A stretch of 64,000 nt of DNA from Methylocystis sp. ATCC 49242 (GTDB lineage Bacteria > Pseudomonadota > Alphaproteobacteria > Rhizobiales > Beijerinckiaceae). Positions 39,885-50,144 of the stretch are shown one piece after another. The stretch lies in the NCBI RefSeq assembly GCF_000188155.2, contig NZ_KE124774.1, positions 1,370,356 to 1,434,355 on the forward strand, in the 5' to 3' direction. The notes under the pieces are model-generated. The model had not been told where the DNA came from. It did no database searches and saw nothing but the letters and a program-made list of their open reading frames with translations. The position numbers and the translations under genes are program-made. Each line of letters opens with the position of its first letter. The stretch's first letter is position 1.

Positions 39885-40164
39885 ATGCCGCCATGCCATC
39901 TTGCGCCCAAGGCGCGTCAGCTCACCGGACGATTCTTATCTTTCCGCGAGCGAGAGGAGATCGCCATCCTGCTCGCGCAGGGGGCGACTCTCCGTTCGAT
40001 CGCGCGCAATCTTGGGCGCTCGCCCAGCACGATCTCGCGGGAAGTGCGACGCAACGCCGCCACGCGTAGCGGCAATCTGGATTATTGGGCCAGTTCCGCC
40101 CAGTGCCATGCCGAGCGAGCCGCCCGCCGCTCGCGGCCCGGCAAGCTCGCCAGAAAGCGCTTTG
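39885..40164 (+). pseudogene. IS30-family transposase, N-terminal fragment
   Basis: LSFREREEIAILLAQGATLR, SIARNLGRSPSTISREVRRN and YWASSAQCHAERAARRSRPG match the IS30 helix-turn-helix and following region. It breaks off just before the glycosyltransferase start at 40180. Confidence 0.82.
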
Positions 40165-40179
40165 AGAAAAAAGCTTCAG

Positions 40180-41292
40180 ATGAAGAAATCAAAGAACGTA
40201 TTGGTTGTCCTATACTCGCTTCGCGCAGAAGGAACCCCGAAGCTTACGTTGAGTATTATACAATCTTGGCGCGATTATGGGGTAGACGCTACGGTATTAG
40301 TATTAACGCGAATGCAAAACGAGCTTGAATCAGAATTTATTAGAAATAATATTTCGATTGAATATGCAGATATCTCGATTTCATCTCGTTATTTAGCGAT
40401 AAAGATCGCACTAAAAACGATGCAGTCGTGTCTTAAAAATAGAAGTGTCGCCGTCGTATCCATGCTGTTCGGTTGGCACTTATTTATAAATATTGGAGCA
40501 CGATTAGTCGGCGTCAGGAAATGCATCGCGCATGTTGGTAACGCTTCAGAAGCTAAAAATATCAATTGGAAATTTAAGGCATTAGTTGCATTAGCGAGGC
40601 CGGTAACGACAAGATTGGTGTGCTGCACCGATTACGTGCGACGTTCTGTATTAGCTAACTTTTGGCTAAACGAATCTGAACTAATTACGATACCGAACGG
40701 AATTGATCCTAAATTATTCAAGAGCCCCGGCCCTGCTTTAAACCGAGACCTAAATGTCGGGATGATCGGCACCCTTGAGCGCCATAAAGACCAGGCGACT
40801 CTCATTCGATCTATTGTCTACCTACAGGACTTAGGTGGCGAGAGCCGCCGGAAACCCAAGCTGTTTCTTGCTGGGGAGGGAACCCAGAACCTAAGACTTC
40901 GCAGTCTAGTAAACGAGTTGGGCTTGAACGAGGAAGTCGTATTCTTAGGCAGTGTCAAGGACGTCCCACAATTCCTTTGTAAGCTGCAGGTTTTTGCGTT
41001 CTCCACTACATCAGAAGAAGGCCAGGGGATCGCTCTAATTGAGGCGATGGCAGCACGTGTGCCCATCGTCGCAACAGACGTTGGAGCTTGTCGAGAGGTG
41101 CTCGACGGGGGGAGATGCGGCTTGATGGTTCACGAACAGAACCCCGAGGCGCTCGCAAATGCGATCTGGCGTATGGCGACCGATGAAGATCTGGCATCTA
41201 GGATCGTCGACGCTGCACTAGAGAGAGTTAACTCAGTTTATAACATAAAAAACACCGCGCATGATTACCTTAAACAAATAATGAATGCTTGA
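40180..41292 (+). CDS. GT4-type glycosyltransferase (first of three coupled genes)
   Basis: 370 residues from ATG 40180. The C-terminal donor domain reads NVGMIGTLERHKDQATLIRS, LFLAGEGTQNLRLRSLVNEL, GLNEEVVFLGSVKDVPQFL and EEGQGIALIEAMAARVPIVA. Its stop overlaps the next start (TGATG at 41290-41294). The start is only about 15 bp from the end of an IS30 fragment, so the native promoter and possibly a few N-terminal codons could have been lost. The N-terminus (NVLVVLYSLRAEGTPKLTLS) looks natural. AT-rich. Confidence 0.85.
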   Translation: MKKSKNVLVVLYSLRAEGTPKLTLSIIQSWRDYGVDATVLVLTRMQNELESEFIRNNISIEYADISISSRYLAIKIALKTMQSCLKNRSVAVVSMLFGWHLFINIGARLVGVRKCIAHVGNASEAKNINWKFKALVALARPVTTRLVCCTDYVRRSVLANFWLNESELITIPNGIDPKLFKSPGPALNRDLNVGMIGTLERHKDQATLIRSIVYLQDLGGESRRKPKLFLAGEGTQNLRLRSLVNELGLNEEVVFLGSVKDVPQFLCKLQVFAFSTTSEEGQGIALIEAMAARVPIVATDVGACREVLDGGRCGLMVHEQNPEALANAIWRMATDEDLASRIVDAALERVNSVYNIKNTAHDYLKQIMNA

Positions 41293-42392
41293 TGGCAAAA
41301 TACAACAGTATCCTACACGTTATATGCAGCTTGGACCTTGGAGGAACCGAGCTAAACGCTTTACGCATGATTCGCAATCTTGCTGACAAAAAATACAAGA
41401 ACAGAGTATTCGTCTTAAATCCTAATTCGAGAATGATGATTGAAGAATTCAATAATGCGTCAGGCCGTTGTGTAGTGTTGTCAGATGCTAGTAATAAAAA
41501 TATTTTCTTGAAATTCAAATTATTTAACGAGATACTCAGCTCTCGGTCAGAGGGAGTCGTGATTATCCATTTGATAGGAAAAGATCAGATTTTGCTATCC
41601 ATCGCAGCCCTTATACACGGGGCTAAGGCAATAGCAGCTGTCGCCGGTAATCCCCCGCCGCGACTTGGCGTAAAAGGTCGATGGAAATGGAGAGCAATAA
41701 TCTATGTAAACGCTGCTCTCGGCGTGAAGTTGATATCTGCTTCAGCATACATAAAAGCCCTTATCGAAAGTGTCGCTCCAGGAATAAGGACGGATGTAAT
41801 CCCAAATGGGCTTGACAAGGGAGAGTTCTGTTTAACTCGTGACTTATTTACTACACAAAAAGTGATAGCGATGGTCGCTCGTTTCGATCCTATTAAGGAT
41901 CATCGCACATTGCTATTGGCTATCAGCGAACTGTCCAAGTTAAAAAGCATTCCTCCCTTTAAGCTGTGGCTTATCGGTTCCGGCGTAACATTGGAAGCCA
42001 GCCGCATTTTATCAACGTCTCTTGGGCTAGAGGGTGTAGTCGAGTTTCTTGGTGCTCGCAGTGACATCCCATATTTACTTTCCAGAGCGAACGTATTTGC
42101 ATTCTCGACAACAGAAAACGAAGGATTTGGTATCGCACTTATTGAAGCACTTTTTGCAGGCGTGCCGATCATAGCGAGTGATGTTCCTGCGTGCCGAGAA
42201 GTTTTAAATGATGGAGAGCTGGGAGTATTGATCCCTCCAAACAATCAGCAAGAACTCGCAGCAGCTTTAGCATCTGAATTAACAAATCCAACAAGCCAGA
42301 ATAAAATAGATTCGATCCGGGAGAGGTCATCACATCTATATGACATATCTAAAATAACAGAAAGATACGAAGAAATATTGGGTATATTGTGA
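41292..42392 (+). CDS. GT4-type glycosyltransferase (second of three)
   Basis: 366 residues beginning MAKYNSILHVICSLDLGGTE, the usual GGTE acceptor loop. The donor domain reads VIAMVARFDPIKDHRTLLLA, FKLWLIGSGVTLEASRIL and ENEGFGIALIEALFAGVPII. The ATG overlaps the upstream stop by one base, and the stop overlaps the next gene's GTG (GTGA). It resembles the preceding gene in the C-terminal half, so an old duplication is possible. Confidence 0.87.
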   Translation: MAKYNSILHVICSLDLGGTELNALRMIRNLADKKYKNRVFVLNPNSRMMIEEFNNASGRCVVLSDASNKNIFLKFKLFNEILSSRSEGVVIIHLIGKDQILLSIAALIHGAKAIAAVAGNPPPRLGVKGRWKWRAIIYVNAALGVKLISASAYIKALIESVAPGIRTDVIPNGLDKGEFCLTRDLFTTQKVIAMVARFDPIKDHRTLLLAISELSKLKSIPPFKLWLIGSGVTLEASRILSTSLGLEGVVEFLGARSDIPYLLSRANVFAFSTTENEGFGIALIEALFAGVPIIASDVPACREVLNDGELGVLIPPNNQQELAAALASELTNPTSQNKIDSIRERSSHLYDISKITERYEEILGIL

Positions 42393-43070
42393 CCAGATAT
42401 CTTGCGGCCGTTGGGGATGCGAATGATCCAAAAACATGGAGCGGGATCCCATATTTCTTGTTGAGAGCCGCGAAAACGCAAGGCCTTATCGAATTCGGCT
42501 TAAAATTAGATCCCTATATGGATCAAAACGTAAGGAAAATATGGTATTTAAAGCAGATATTGAGAGGTCGTTGGCCATCAGGATTCCAATATTCGAACGA
42601 ATTTCTCGAATCTATGTGGAGTGGAAAGCGTTTTGCTGAAAAAAGCTCAATTATAAACTGCTTTCAACTCTACCCAAATTCTATCACGCATCGAACTGAT
42701 ATCTCTAGATGGTATTATATCGATCAAACCTTGCAACAGATGTTCGATGGCTACGCGTCAGACGTATCTTTATCGAGCAGCTTCAGAGATGAGATTGTTA
42801 AAAGAGAAAGAGAACAATATAGAACTGCTGAGGGGATCATTGTGCACAGCAGGTGGTGTGCTAATGATCTTGAACGCCGATATAAAATTGAATCTGGTAA
42901 GATCTTCAAGGTTGTACCAGGAGCGAATCTAGATGAATTCAAAGTTAGAACCATTCTCGGTAATTGGCGCATTGAGCCCCATGAAACTTTAAAACTCATT
43001 TTCGTCGGAAAGGATTGGAAGCGTAAAGGATTGCTTAGTGTCCGTCCTGAAAGATGTTGAATCGAATGAA

Positions 43071-45101
43071 CCCGCATTCGCCGGATGACGCACAAATTTC
43101 TTGTACGAACCCGACTATTGATGCATAATTTTCAGGATCTTGTGCTCGATTGGTCGAGGCGGCTATGGCGAACCCGACGGGTGAATCAAACCGCGAGGTT
43201 CTCCGGCTCGAATTCGACCGGCGATTGATGCTTCAGTTTCGCGGTTCGGTCGTGACCTCCGATGCCGGATTGCTCGCCTACCGCGAACTGGACGACGCGC
43301 TTGGCCTGAGCGCCATGGCAGGCGAGACTCTCGCCGACGCCCGCACCGGAAAGAATGGCCGGCATAGTCTCGTCGGAATGTTTCGACAGTCTGTGTTCGG
43401 GCGGCTCGCCGGGTATGAGGACGTGAACGACGCCGCGCGGCTACGGCATGATCCGGCAATGCGCTGGGTCGTCGGCGGCAGGGCCGCCATCTCCGGCGCG
43501 GCGTCGCCAAGCCAAATCGGCCGCTTCGAGACGCGCTGGCTCGCCGCCGAGAAGAACCTCTCCGCCCTGGCCGATCTTTCAGGCAGATGGATCGACCGCG
43601 TCCACAGCCGCCGACCGCCAAGAGGCATCCTGCTCGACATGGATTCGAGCGTCAGTCCTACCCACGGCGAACAGGAAAAGAGCTGCTGGAACGGGCACTA
43701 CGAGTGTACCTGCTATCATCCGTTGTTCTTGTTCAACTAGTTCGGCGATCTGGAGCGCTGCGCGCTGCGGCCGGGCAACGTCCATAGCGCCGACGGCTGG
43801 GAGAGCGTGCTCAAGCCGGTCCTGGCGCGCTACAAAGGTCGCGTCCCGCGCATCTACTTCCGCGGCGACGCCGGCTTCGCCAATACTGAGATTTACGATT
43901 GTCTCGAAGCCGAGGGCCTCAAATACGCCATTCGCCTGCCGACGAACCGCGTCTTGCAAGAGCGGATCGCACATCTATTGACGCGCCCCGTGGGACGCCC
44001 GCCGAATGCCGTCCGGCGCTTCTATGCGAGCTTCCGCTATCAGGCTGGAAGCTGGAGGAAACCGCGCCGGGTCGTCGCGAAAGTCGAATGGCATGTGGGC
44101 GAGCTTTATCCGCGCGTCGGGTTCATCGTCACCAACATGGCGCGGCGCGCCGAGAATGTTGTCGCTTTCTACAACAAGCGCGGGACTTGCGAGCAATACA
44201 TCAAGGAAGGCAAAGGGGCGATCAATTGGACCCGGCTGTCCTGTCGCTCCTTCGCTGCCAACGCCGTGCGTCTCCAGCTTCATGCGCTCGCTTACAACCT
44301 CGGCAACTTCCTGCGCACGCTCGCGACGCCCGAGCCGATCAAAGATTGGACGCTGACGACGCTCAAGGAAAAGCTGATCAAGATTGGCGCGAAGGTCGTC
44401 GCTCACGCTCGCTATGTCGCCTTCCAGATGGCGGAGGTCGCGATTCCGCGAAGCTCGTTCGCTGACATCTTGCGGATGATCGCCGAGTTGCGAGCGCCGC
44501 CCTTGTCGTCAACGGCATAGGGCGTTTCCGCGTCATGAGTTCGAGCCAAAGGACGGAAGAGGTGCGTCTCGATGATGGAAAATCCAGCCAGTGCTGATTG
44601 GTCCCCGGCGGGTTCGGTCGATCACCGGCCCGTATCCGCCCCTGAGGCTGCTCAGACCCGCGCCTCGGACTTGCCAAAGCGTCCAAATGACGCAAAGCTT
44701 ACCTCCGAACCCGGGGTCATCTGGCGAATCCCGGTTGGACAGCATAGGGCTCTAGATATTGGATGTTTCCAGAAACTTGACCTTCAGCGGTTGACGAAGC
44801 ATAGGTAAGCGCGACAGCGCAAAAAACATATCCGCCGAACCCTCTCCATATTTTTGGTCCTCGCCGACAGTTTTTTTCGACAGTCCATTGAGGGAGGGGC
44901 CGACTTTTTGGCTGACATCCACCAGACAACAGTCGAAGATCGGCATTTTCCCGCATCACGATGCACTTCTTTTGGGAACCTCCAAAAATTTCAGCTACCT
45001 GCCTCCTGCGATGTAATTGAGTAGAACGCGCGTAAATCGAAAAGAGAACGAACCGGAATCATCCGAGGGTTTTTTTGCGGCGGGCGTTCGGAGTTTTTCA
45101 G
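43071..45101 (+). mobile_element. IS1380-family insertion inside IS-B copy 7
   Basis: This 2031-bp segment is bounded by the 5-bp ATGAA duplication. It carries an IS1380-type transposase in its first two thirds and about 580 bp of non-coding or remnant DNA after it. Terminal inverted repeats are not obvious at the exact junctions, so the mobile unit may be larger or altered at its ends. Confidence 0.75.
43165..44520 (+). pseudogene. IS1380-family transposase with one amber stop
   Basis: The protein begins MANPTGESNREVLRLEFDRR and contains VVTSDAGLLAYRELDDALGL, ILLDMDSSVSPTHGEQEKS, PRIYFRGDAGFANTEIYDCL and FYNKRGTCEQYIKEGKGAIN, the IS1380 DDE_Tnp_1 core. A TAG at 43738-43740 (LFLFN-stop-FGDLE) interrupts an otherwise continuous frame. 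A single C-to-T change from CAG (Gln, usual at this place) explains it. Confidence 0.88.
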
Positions 45102-45152
45102 ATGAATCTGTTGTGATGGATGGGAGGCGGTCTGATTCGTAGGAGGCCGTCG

Positions 45153-45989
45153 ATGTGGACGAAGGCAAACCGGGCGAAATACAATCGCGACAGGTTACGT
45201 TATCCGAGTGATGTGACGGACGAGGAGTGGGGGCATGTGGCGCCGGCTTATTCCTCCGGCCAAGCGTGGCGGGCGCAAGCGTGAAGTGGACATGCGGGCG
45301 GTGTTCAACGCCATCATGTATGTGCTGAGCACGGGATGCCAATGGCGGTACATTCCCAAGGATTTTCCCCCGAAGAGCACAGTGTATCGTTATTTTTGCG
45401 ATTGGGCCTGGTGCGGCGTTCTGGATCGCATGCACGACGCGCTCTACGTCATGTGTCGCGAACGAGCGGAACGAGAGGCGAGCCCCACCGCGGCGATCAT
45501 CGATAGTCAGAGCGTGAAGAGCGCGGAAAAAGGGGGGCGCGCATTGATCCGCATGGCTATGACGCCGGCAAAAAGATCAAAGGCAAGAAACGCCACGTAC
45601 TCGTCGATACGCAAGGTTTGTTGATGGGCGCCGTCGTTCACGGCGCCGACATTCAGGACCGAGACGGCGGCGTCTTGCTGCTTTCGACGTTGCATGGGCG
45701 GTTTCCCTTTCTTGAAAAGCTGTTGGCTGACAGCGCCTATCAGGGACCGATCTTCGCCGACGCAACGGGCAAAATCCTACCGTGTCTCAAAATCGAGATT
45801 ATAAAACGATCCGATCAGGCGAAGGGCTTCGTGAAATTGCCCATGCGCTGGATCGTCGAAAGATCAATCGCCTGGCTAAACCGCTGTAGAAGACTGACCA
45901 AGGATTGGGAAAACCTCAATATCACAGCGCTCGTGTTCCTGCGTTTCGCGTCGATTCGGCTCATGCTACGAAAGCTCTGCAATTGTTGA
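45153..45989 (+). pseudogene. IS-B copy 7 transposase, frameshifted
   Basis: An additional G near 45245 (GCGCCGGCTT against GCGCCGCTT in the seven other copies) shifts the frame early. One further G-to-A change lies near 45897. This is the only IS-B copy here with coding damage, consistent with it being already dead when or after IS1380 landed in it. Confidence 0.85.
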
Positions 45990-46398
45990 CTAACTTCTGG
46001 GACGGACTCTTAGGTTACTACGGGCTATGAAAATTGTGAAAGAGGACGCTGATGTTTCATTGACGGTTGTTGGAGTGCATCAAGATGAAATTGAACCAGC
46101 GTTGTGGACTGGTCTGAATGTCGATTGGCTTGGATTCGTGGATAAATCAGGCGATAGTTTCATACGCATCGTTTGCGCTCACGATGTGGGCTGTCTTCTC
46201 TCAAATGCAGAAGCAGGAGGAATCGTCCTTAGGGAATACAATAGACTGGGATTGGCGACGCTGGCTCCAGACGTTGGGGGCGCGCCCGAACATGCGCCTC
46301 AGGGGGGCGCTATTCTGATAAAGCCGCAGGCCTCAGATGAGGAAATTGCAACTTGGATCCGGACCCTCGCGAACGACCGTGAATTACTCGTGTCCTTA

Positions 46399-47333
46399 GA
46401 GTCCGTCCCAGAAGTTAGTCAACAATTGCAGAGCTTTCGTAGCATGAGCCGAATCGACGCGAAACGCAGGAACACGAGCGCTGTGATATTGAGGTTTTCC
46501 CAATCCTTGGCCAGTCTTCTACAGCGGTTTAGCCAGGCGATTGATCTTTCGACGATCCAGCGCATGGGCAATTTCACGAAGCCCTTCGCCTGATCGGATC
46601 GTTTTATAATCTCGATTTTGAGACACGGTAGGATTTTGCCCGTTGCGTCGGCGAAGATCGGTCCCTGATAGGCGCTGTCAGCCAACAGCTTTTCAAGAAA
46701 GGGAAACCGCCCATGCAACGTCGAAAGCAGCAAGACGCCGCCGTCTCGGTCCTGAATGTCGGCGCCGTGAACGACGGCGCCCATCAACAAACCTTGCGTA
46801 TCGACGAGTACGTGGCGTTTCTTGCCTTTGATCTTTTTGCCGGCGTCATAGCCATGCGGATCAATGCGCGCCCCCCTTTTTCCGCGCTCTTCACGCTCTG
46901 ACTATCGATGATCGCCGCGGTGGGGCTCGCCTCTCGTTCCGCTCGTTCGCGACACATGACGTAGAGCGCGTCGTGCATGCGATCCAGAACGCCGCACCAG
47001 GCCCAATCGCAAAAATAACGATACACTGTGCTCTTCGGGGGAAAATCCTTGGGAATGTACCGCCATTGGCATCCCGTGCTCAGCACATACATGATGGCGT
47101 TGAACACCGCCCGCATGTCCACTTCACGCTTGCGCCCGCCACGCTTGGCCGGAGGAATAAGCGGCGCCACATGCCCCCACTCCTCGTCCGTCACATCACT
47201 CGGATAACGTAACCTGTCGCGATTGTATTTCGCCCGGTTTGCCTTCGTCCACATCGACGGCCTCCTACGAATCAGACCGCCTCCCATCCATCACAACAGA
47301 TTCATTCGATTCAACATCTTTCAGGACGGACAC
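46399..47333 (-). mobile_element. IS-B copy 8 (935 bp), mismatched flanks
   Basis: GAGTCCGTCC (46399) to GGACGGACAC (47333). The left flank is TTA (46396-46398) and the right flank is TAA (47334-47336). A simple insertion would give identical triplets, so this copy probably marks a recombination joint. Confidence 0.9.
46419..47254 (-). CDS. IS5-family transposase, -1 frameshift (IS-B copy 8)
   Basis: Same two-frame gene as the other copies (47254 to 46784, then to 46419). Confidence 0.85.
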
Positions 47334-47357
47334 TAAGCATCTCATCGAACCGGAATA

Positions 47358-48008
47358 TTATTTAATTGCTTCAATTGCGAGTTCTTGGAAAGAATCTTCA
47401 AAGAACCTTTCTCTTTTCTCAACATAAGCAAATAAATGATGATTACTGTCACCAAATTGGCATCTTCGAATTGATCTGAAGCCTGAAACTTTTAGGCGAC
47501 TGGAAAGCGATTCGTAATCGAACATCCAGAGGTGAGCGCTATTGCCAACAGCAGCACGAACACGCCCGGCTAACCGTTTGGGTCTTTTCTCCATACCAAG
47601 TAGCGTCGAACGCATAAAATCATCGGCAGCGGATGCGGATATCCCCTTTTTGTAGATGTCTATACGCGCTCTAAGATCGGGGACAACACAACGAAATATC
47701 CCATTGGGCTTTAAAATGCGCGACACTTCATTTAGCGCGATATCACACTCTTCTGAAGTTAAATGCTCCAGAACGTGACTACAGAATACGGCTGTTGCAG
47801 CACAATTATCGAAGGGTAAACCTTTGACTATATTACCATACATTACACTTTCTGGGAAAATCTTACCTACTGTCAGCTGCATAATTTGTCCGGTTAGCCA
47901 GAATCTTTCCAGGCGCAGGCGCAGAGACGAGTCGAAGTTAATCCATTGAGGCGGCGCATCAAGCCCGCATCCAAACTGGACATGGAGATCATTTTTTTTG
48001 CCGCCCAT
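47358..48008 (-). CDS. class I SAM-dependent methyltransferase
   Basis: 216 residues. An N-terminal motif I variant (VQFGCGLDAPPQWINFDSSL) is followed by LPFDNCAATAVFCSHVLEHL and EVSRILKPNGIFRCVVPDLR, the Methyltransf_11 pattern common in polysaccharide and O-antigen loci. It is AT-richer than the core EPS genes. Nothing is left of an operon partner: IS-B lies downstream and decayed IS DNA upstream. The target is probably a sugar or glycan end, but this is not shown. Confidence 0.82.
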   Translation of the reverse strand: MGGKKNDLHVQFGCGLDAPPQWINFDSSLRLRLERFWLTGQIMQLTVGKIFPESVMYGNIVKGLPFDNCAATAVFCSHVLEHLTSEECDIALNEVSRILKPNGIFRCVVPDLRARIDIYKKGISASAADDFMRSTLLGMEKRPKRLAGRVRAAVGNSAHLWMFDYESLSSRLKVSGFRSIRRCQFGDSNHHLFAYVEKRERFFEDSFQELAIEAIK

Positions 48009-48339
48009 GTTACGCCACCTTCGAGTGATGCTTTTCCGACAAAAAGAGTGCGCGGCCTTTCTTCACGTAGCCGCAACTTCACGCTCTGCTGAGTCGCATC
48101 TCATGCGGCGGATGGTTTTGCCGGGCGTCATGCGCGGTAGCTGGCTTCGTATTGGTCGTTCGGTCTTCGAAGGCTTCACCGGCAGATATCGCCGACGCTG
48201 GCATCACGTCATTTGTCGGCAGCGTCGGAGACCCTTTAGAGCCTGTTTCGCTTTTGGAGCTTCCTCTCTTGCGTCGGTCAGACACGCGAAGCATGCTCGT
48301 CAGCGGCGGTGTTCGACGTCAGTGATCATGGAGCCGCAA

Positions 48340-48560
48340 GGAAAGGCGCTTGCCTTCGACGCAGGCAAGAAGATAGACAGCCGCAAGCGTTACATCGGTG
48401 GCTATGCAGATAGCGATTGCTGATGGTCAATCTGACGATCGCCGTAATTTCCCACAGCGCCGGCGCTCAGGCGATCGTCGACGCCATCAATAAGCGCAGG
48501 CCGCCGTGAGAAACATCTCTACCCCGACGCCGCCTGCGATCGGCTCAAGCTGATGGACAA
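48340..48560 (+). pseudogene. decayed IS5-family transposase fragment
   Basis: Reads AFDAGKKIDSRKRYIGGYAD then, with stops, LMVNLTIAVISHSAGAQAIV, a degraded relative of the IS5 transposase at 49076. The flanking 48009-48340 and 48560-48640 hold no gene. Confidence 0.6.
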
Positions 48561-48639
48561 GATCGCCTATCTGGAGTTCTTGCTCGTCCATTCGTCGCGG
48601 CGACACTCAGGATAGCTTCGAAGTCATCCACCGCCGCTG

Positions 48640-48960
48640 TGTCGTCTGAGGAACTTTCGGCTGGATGATCTTCTGCTGGCGCAGGATGGTTCGAGATTAC
48701 GAGCGACGCATCGCGTCTCAACCGCCACGGGTGTCCCATGCGCATGGCCGGATCTTCCGCAAGAGATTATCGACCGCTTGCGGAAACATTGGCGCTCCGT
48801 TCCGTTTTCCTTTACAGCCGGAGACACCGTCTATGGTCGGGGAAATCGAATTGGCGCTGCCATGCGTCGGCAAAGGTTATTTGCTCGCACACGACAACAA
48901 AATGAGCATTTTCATTGCTAGGGGCATGGCCCCAAGCCGTGACCGGAGCAGTGAAGGTGA
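48640..48960 (+). pseudogene. decayed IS701-family transposase, central fragment
   Basis: Reads VPFSFTAGDTVYGRG and, after a frame change, EIELALPCVGKGYLLAHDNK, the DDE_5 central region of IS701 transposases (FVAGDTVYG..EIE.AL...GKGYVL). Several stops and frame changes are present. Confidence 0.55.
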
Positions 48961-49010
48961 TTGTCAGCCGCGCGCCTTTCGGCCAGCGAGGGAACCAAAC
49001 TCAGAAGTTA

Positions 49011-49624
49011 GAGCCTGTTTGGAAATTCGGTTTGAGGGAATTCCTGTCTCGCTGCAAATATGATTCATACTTTGGATGTGGACAGGCAAGCAGCGGGGCC
49101 GGATGGCCAGGATCGCCCGAAAGACCAAGCGCCATCCGTCTGATTTGACGGATGAGGAATGGGCGCGGATCGCGCCGTTGATGCCGAAGCCCGGGCTCAG
49201 GGGCAGACCTCGCGAAGTCGAGTTTCGCGAAGTGATCAATGCGGTGCGCTATCTCGTGCGCTCGGGCTGCGGCTGGCGGATGCTGCCGGTGCAATGCGGT
49301 CATTGGCGAACAGTCTATGGCTGGTTCCGCGAGCTGGCGCGGCGTTTCCTGTTCCAGACGATCCATGACGTCGAACTCATGCTCGATCGGGAGCGACAAG
49401 GACGAGAAGCGAGCCCCTCGGCGGCGGTCATCGACAGCCAGTCGATCAAGGCGCCGCATGCGCAGGCGCGGGGCTATGACGCGGGCAAGAAGATCGTTGG
49501 CCGCAAGCGCCATATCGCGGTCGACGCGGATGGGCGATTGCTGATGGTCAATCTGACGACCGCCGACATTTCCGACAGCGCCGGGGCGCAGGCGATTCTC
49601 GACGCCATCCGCAAGCGTTGGCCG
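49011..49624 (+). pseudogene. IS5-family element, 3' part missing
   Basis: It begins GAGCCTGTTTGGAAATTC. The transposase from 49076 (or 49103) reads KRHPSDLTDEEWARIAPLMP, AVIDSQSIKAPHAQARGYDA and LMVNLTTADISDSAGAQAIL, then joins unrelated DNA (asnB fragment) at about 49624. Confidence 0.85.
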
Positions 49625-49626
49625 TG

Positions 49627-49973
49627 CCCTCGAGCGCGAATAGGTGAAGAAGAACCTCGGTGTCGGATTGACTGCGGAAAACACATCCCCTGTCCTGCAG
49701 GCATTGGCGAAGTTGCCGATAATTGTATATCTCGCCGTTGAAGGTAACGACGTATCTTCCATCGGCGCTCGTCATCGGCTGGAGCCCGGCCGCCGAGAGA
49801 TCGATGATCGAAAGGCGCCGATGCCCAAACCCGACGCGCAAGTCGTCGGAAGTCCAGCAACCTTCTGCATCCGGTCCGCGCGCAATCATGTGGTCGCGCG
49901 TGCGGAGCAGTTCGTCTGCATCGATCGGATTAGCCGCGTAATGATAAGCGAAAATGCCGTTGACGCCGCACAT
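49627..49973 (-). pseudogene. asnB: asparagine synthetase (glutamine-hydrolysing), N-terminal fragment
   Basis: Starting at ATG 49973 gives MCGVNGIFAYHYAANPID, ARGPDAEGCW, GFGHRRLSIIDLSAAGLQPM, VTFNGEIYNYRQLRQCLQDR and SDTEVLLHLFALEGTA. This is the class II GATase domain with the catalytic Cys at position 2 intact. It is cut after about 115 residues at the IS5 fragment. AsnB homologues are common in polysaccharide loci, where they amidate sugar acids. It is not the lasso cyclase type: residue 2 is Cys here and Ser at 20808. Confidence 0.87.
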
Positions 49974-50144
49974 ACACAATGATCCCGCATGAATTTTGAA
50001 ACAACAACAACTCATACTCATGACTTCGCCGCCACATGAACTTTCGACGGGAAGCCCCCCCGTATTAGCTGGCCGCTTGGTCCAATCTTATGTGGTGTGG
50101 CGACACGGCGCATTTCGTGGCCGTCCGCACGCAGCGACGACAAC

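Larger units (their letters stand above)
43038..46009 (+). mobile_element. IS-B copy 7, itself interrupted
   Basis: The left 33 bp (43038-43070) and the remaining 908 bp (45102-46009) surround a 2031-bp insert. ATGAA is duplicated at the two junctions (43066-43070, 45102-45106). After removing the insert and one ATGAA the length is 936, i.e. 935 plus one extra G near 45245. TTA flanks at 43035-43037 and 46010-46012 show a clean original insertion. Confidence 0.9.
42389..46398 (+). pseudogene. GT4-type glycosyltransferase split by IS-B and cut by another IS-B (third of three)
   Basis: The first part (42389-43037, GTG start) reads FLLRAAKTQGLIEFGLKL, IIVHSRWCANDLERRYKI and LKLIFVGKDWKRKGL. The second part (46010-46398) reads AMKIVKEDADVSLTVVGVH, CAHDVGCLLSNAEAGGIVLR and DVGGAPEHAPQGGAILIKP. 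Removing the inserted DNA and one TTA restores KGLLRLLRAMKIV in frame. The 3' end is lost at a second IS-B copy (46399) and is not present beyond it. The gene is therefore doubly damaged. Confidence 0.87.

Noticed and set aside
44521-45101. Additional cargo gene behind the IS1380 transposase
   Set aside because: Apart from the possible cytochrome c remnant, no continuous frame with a recognisable protein was found.
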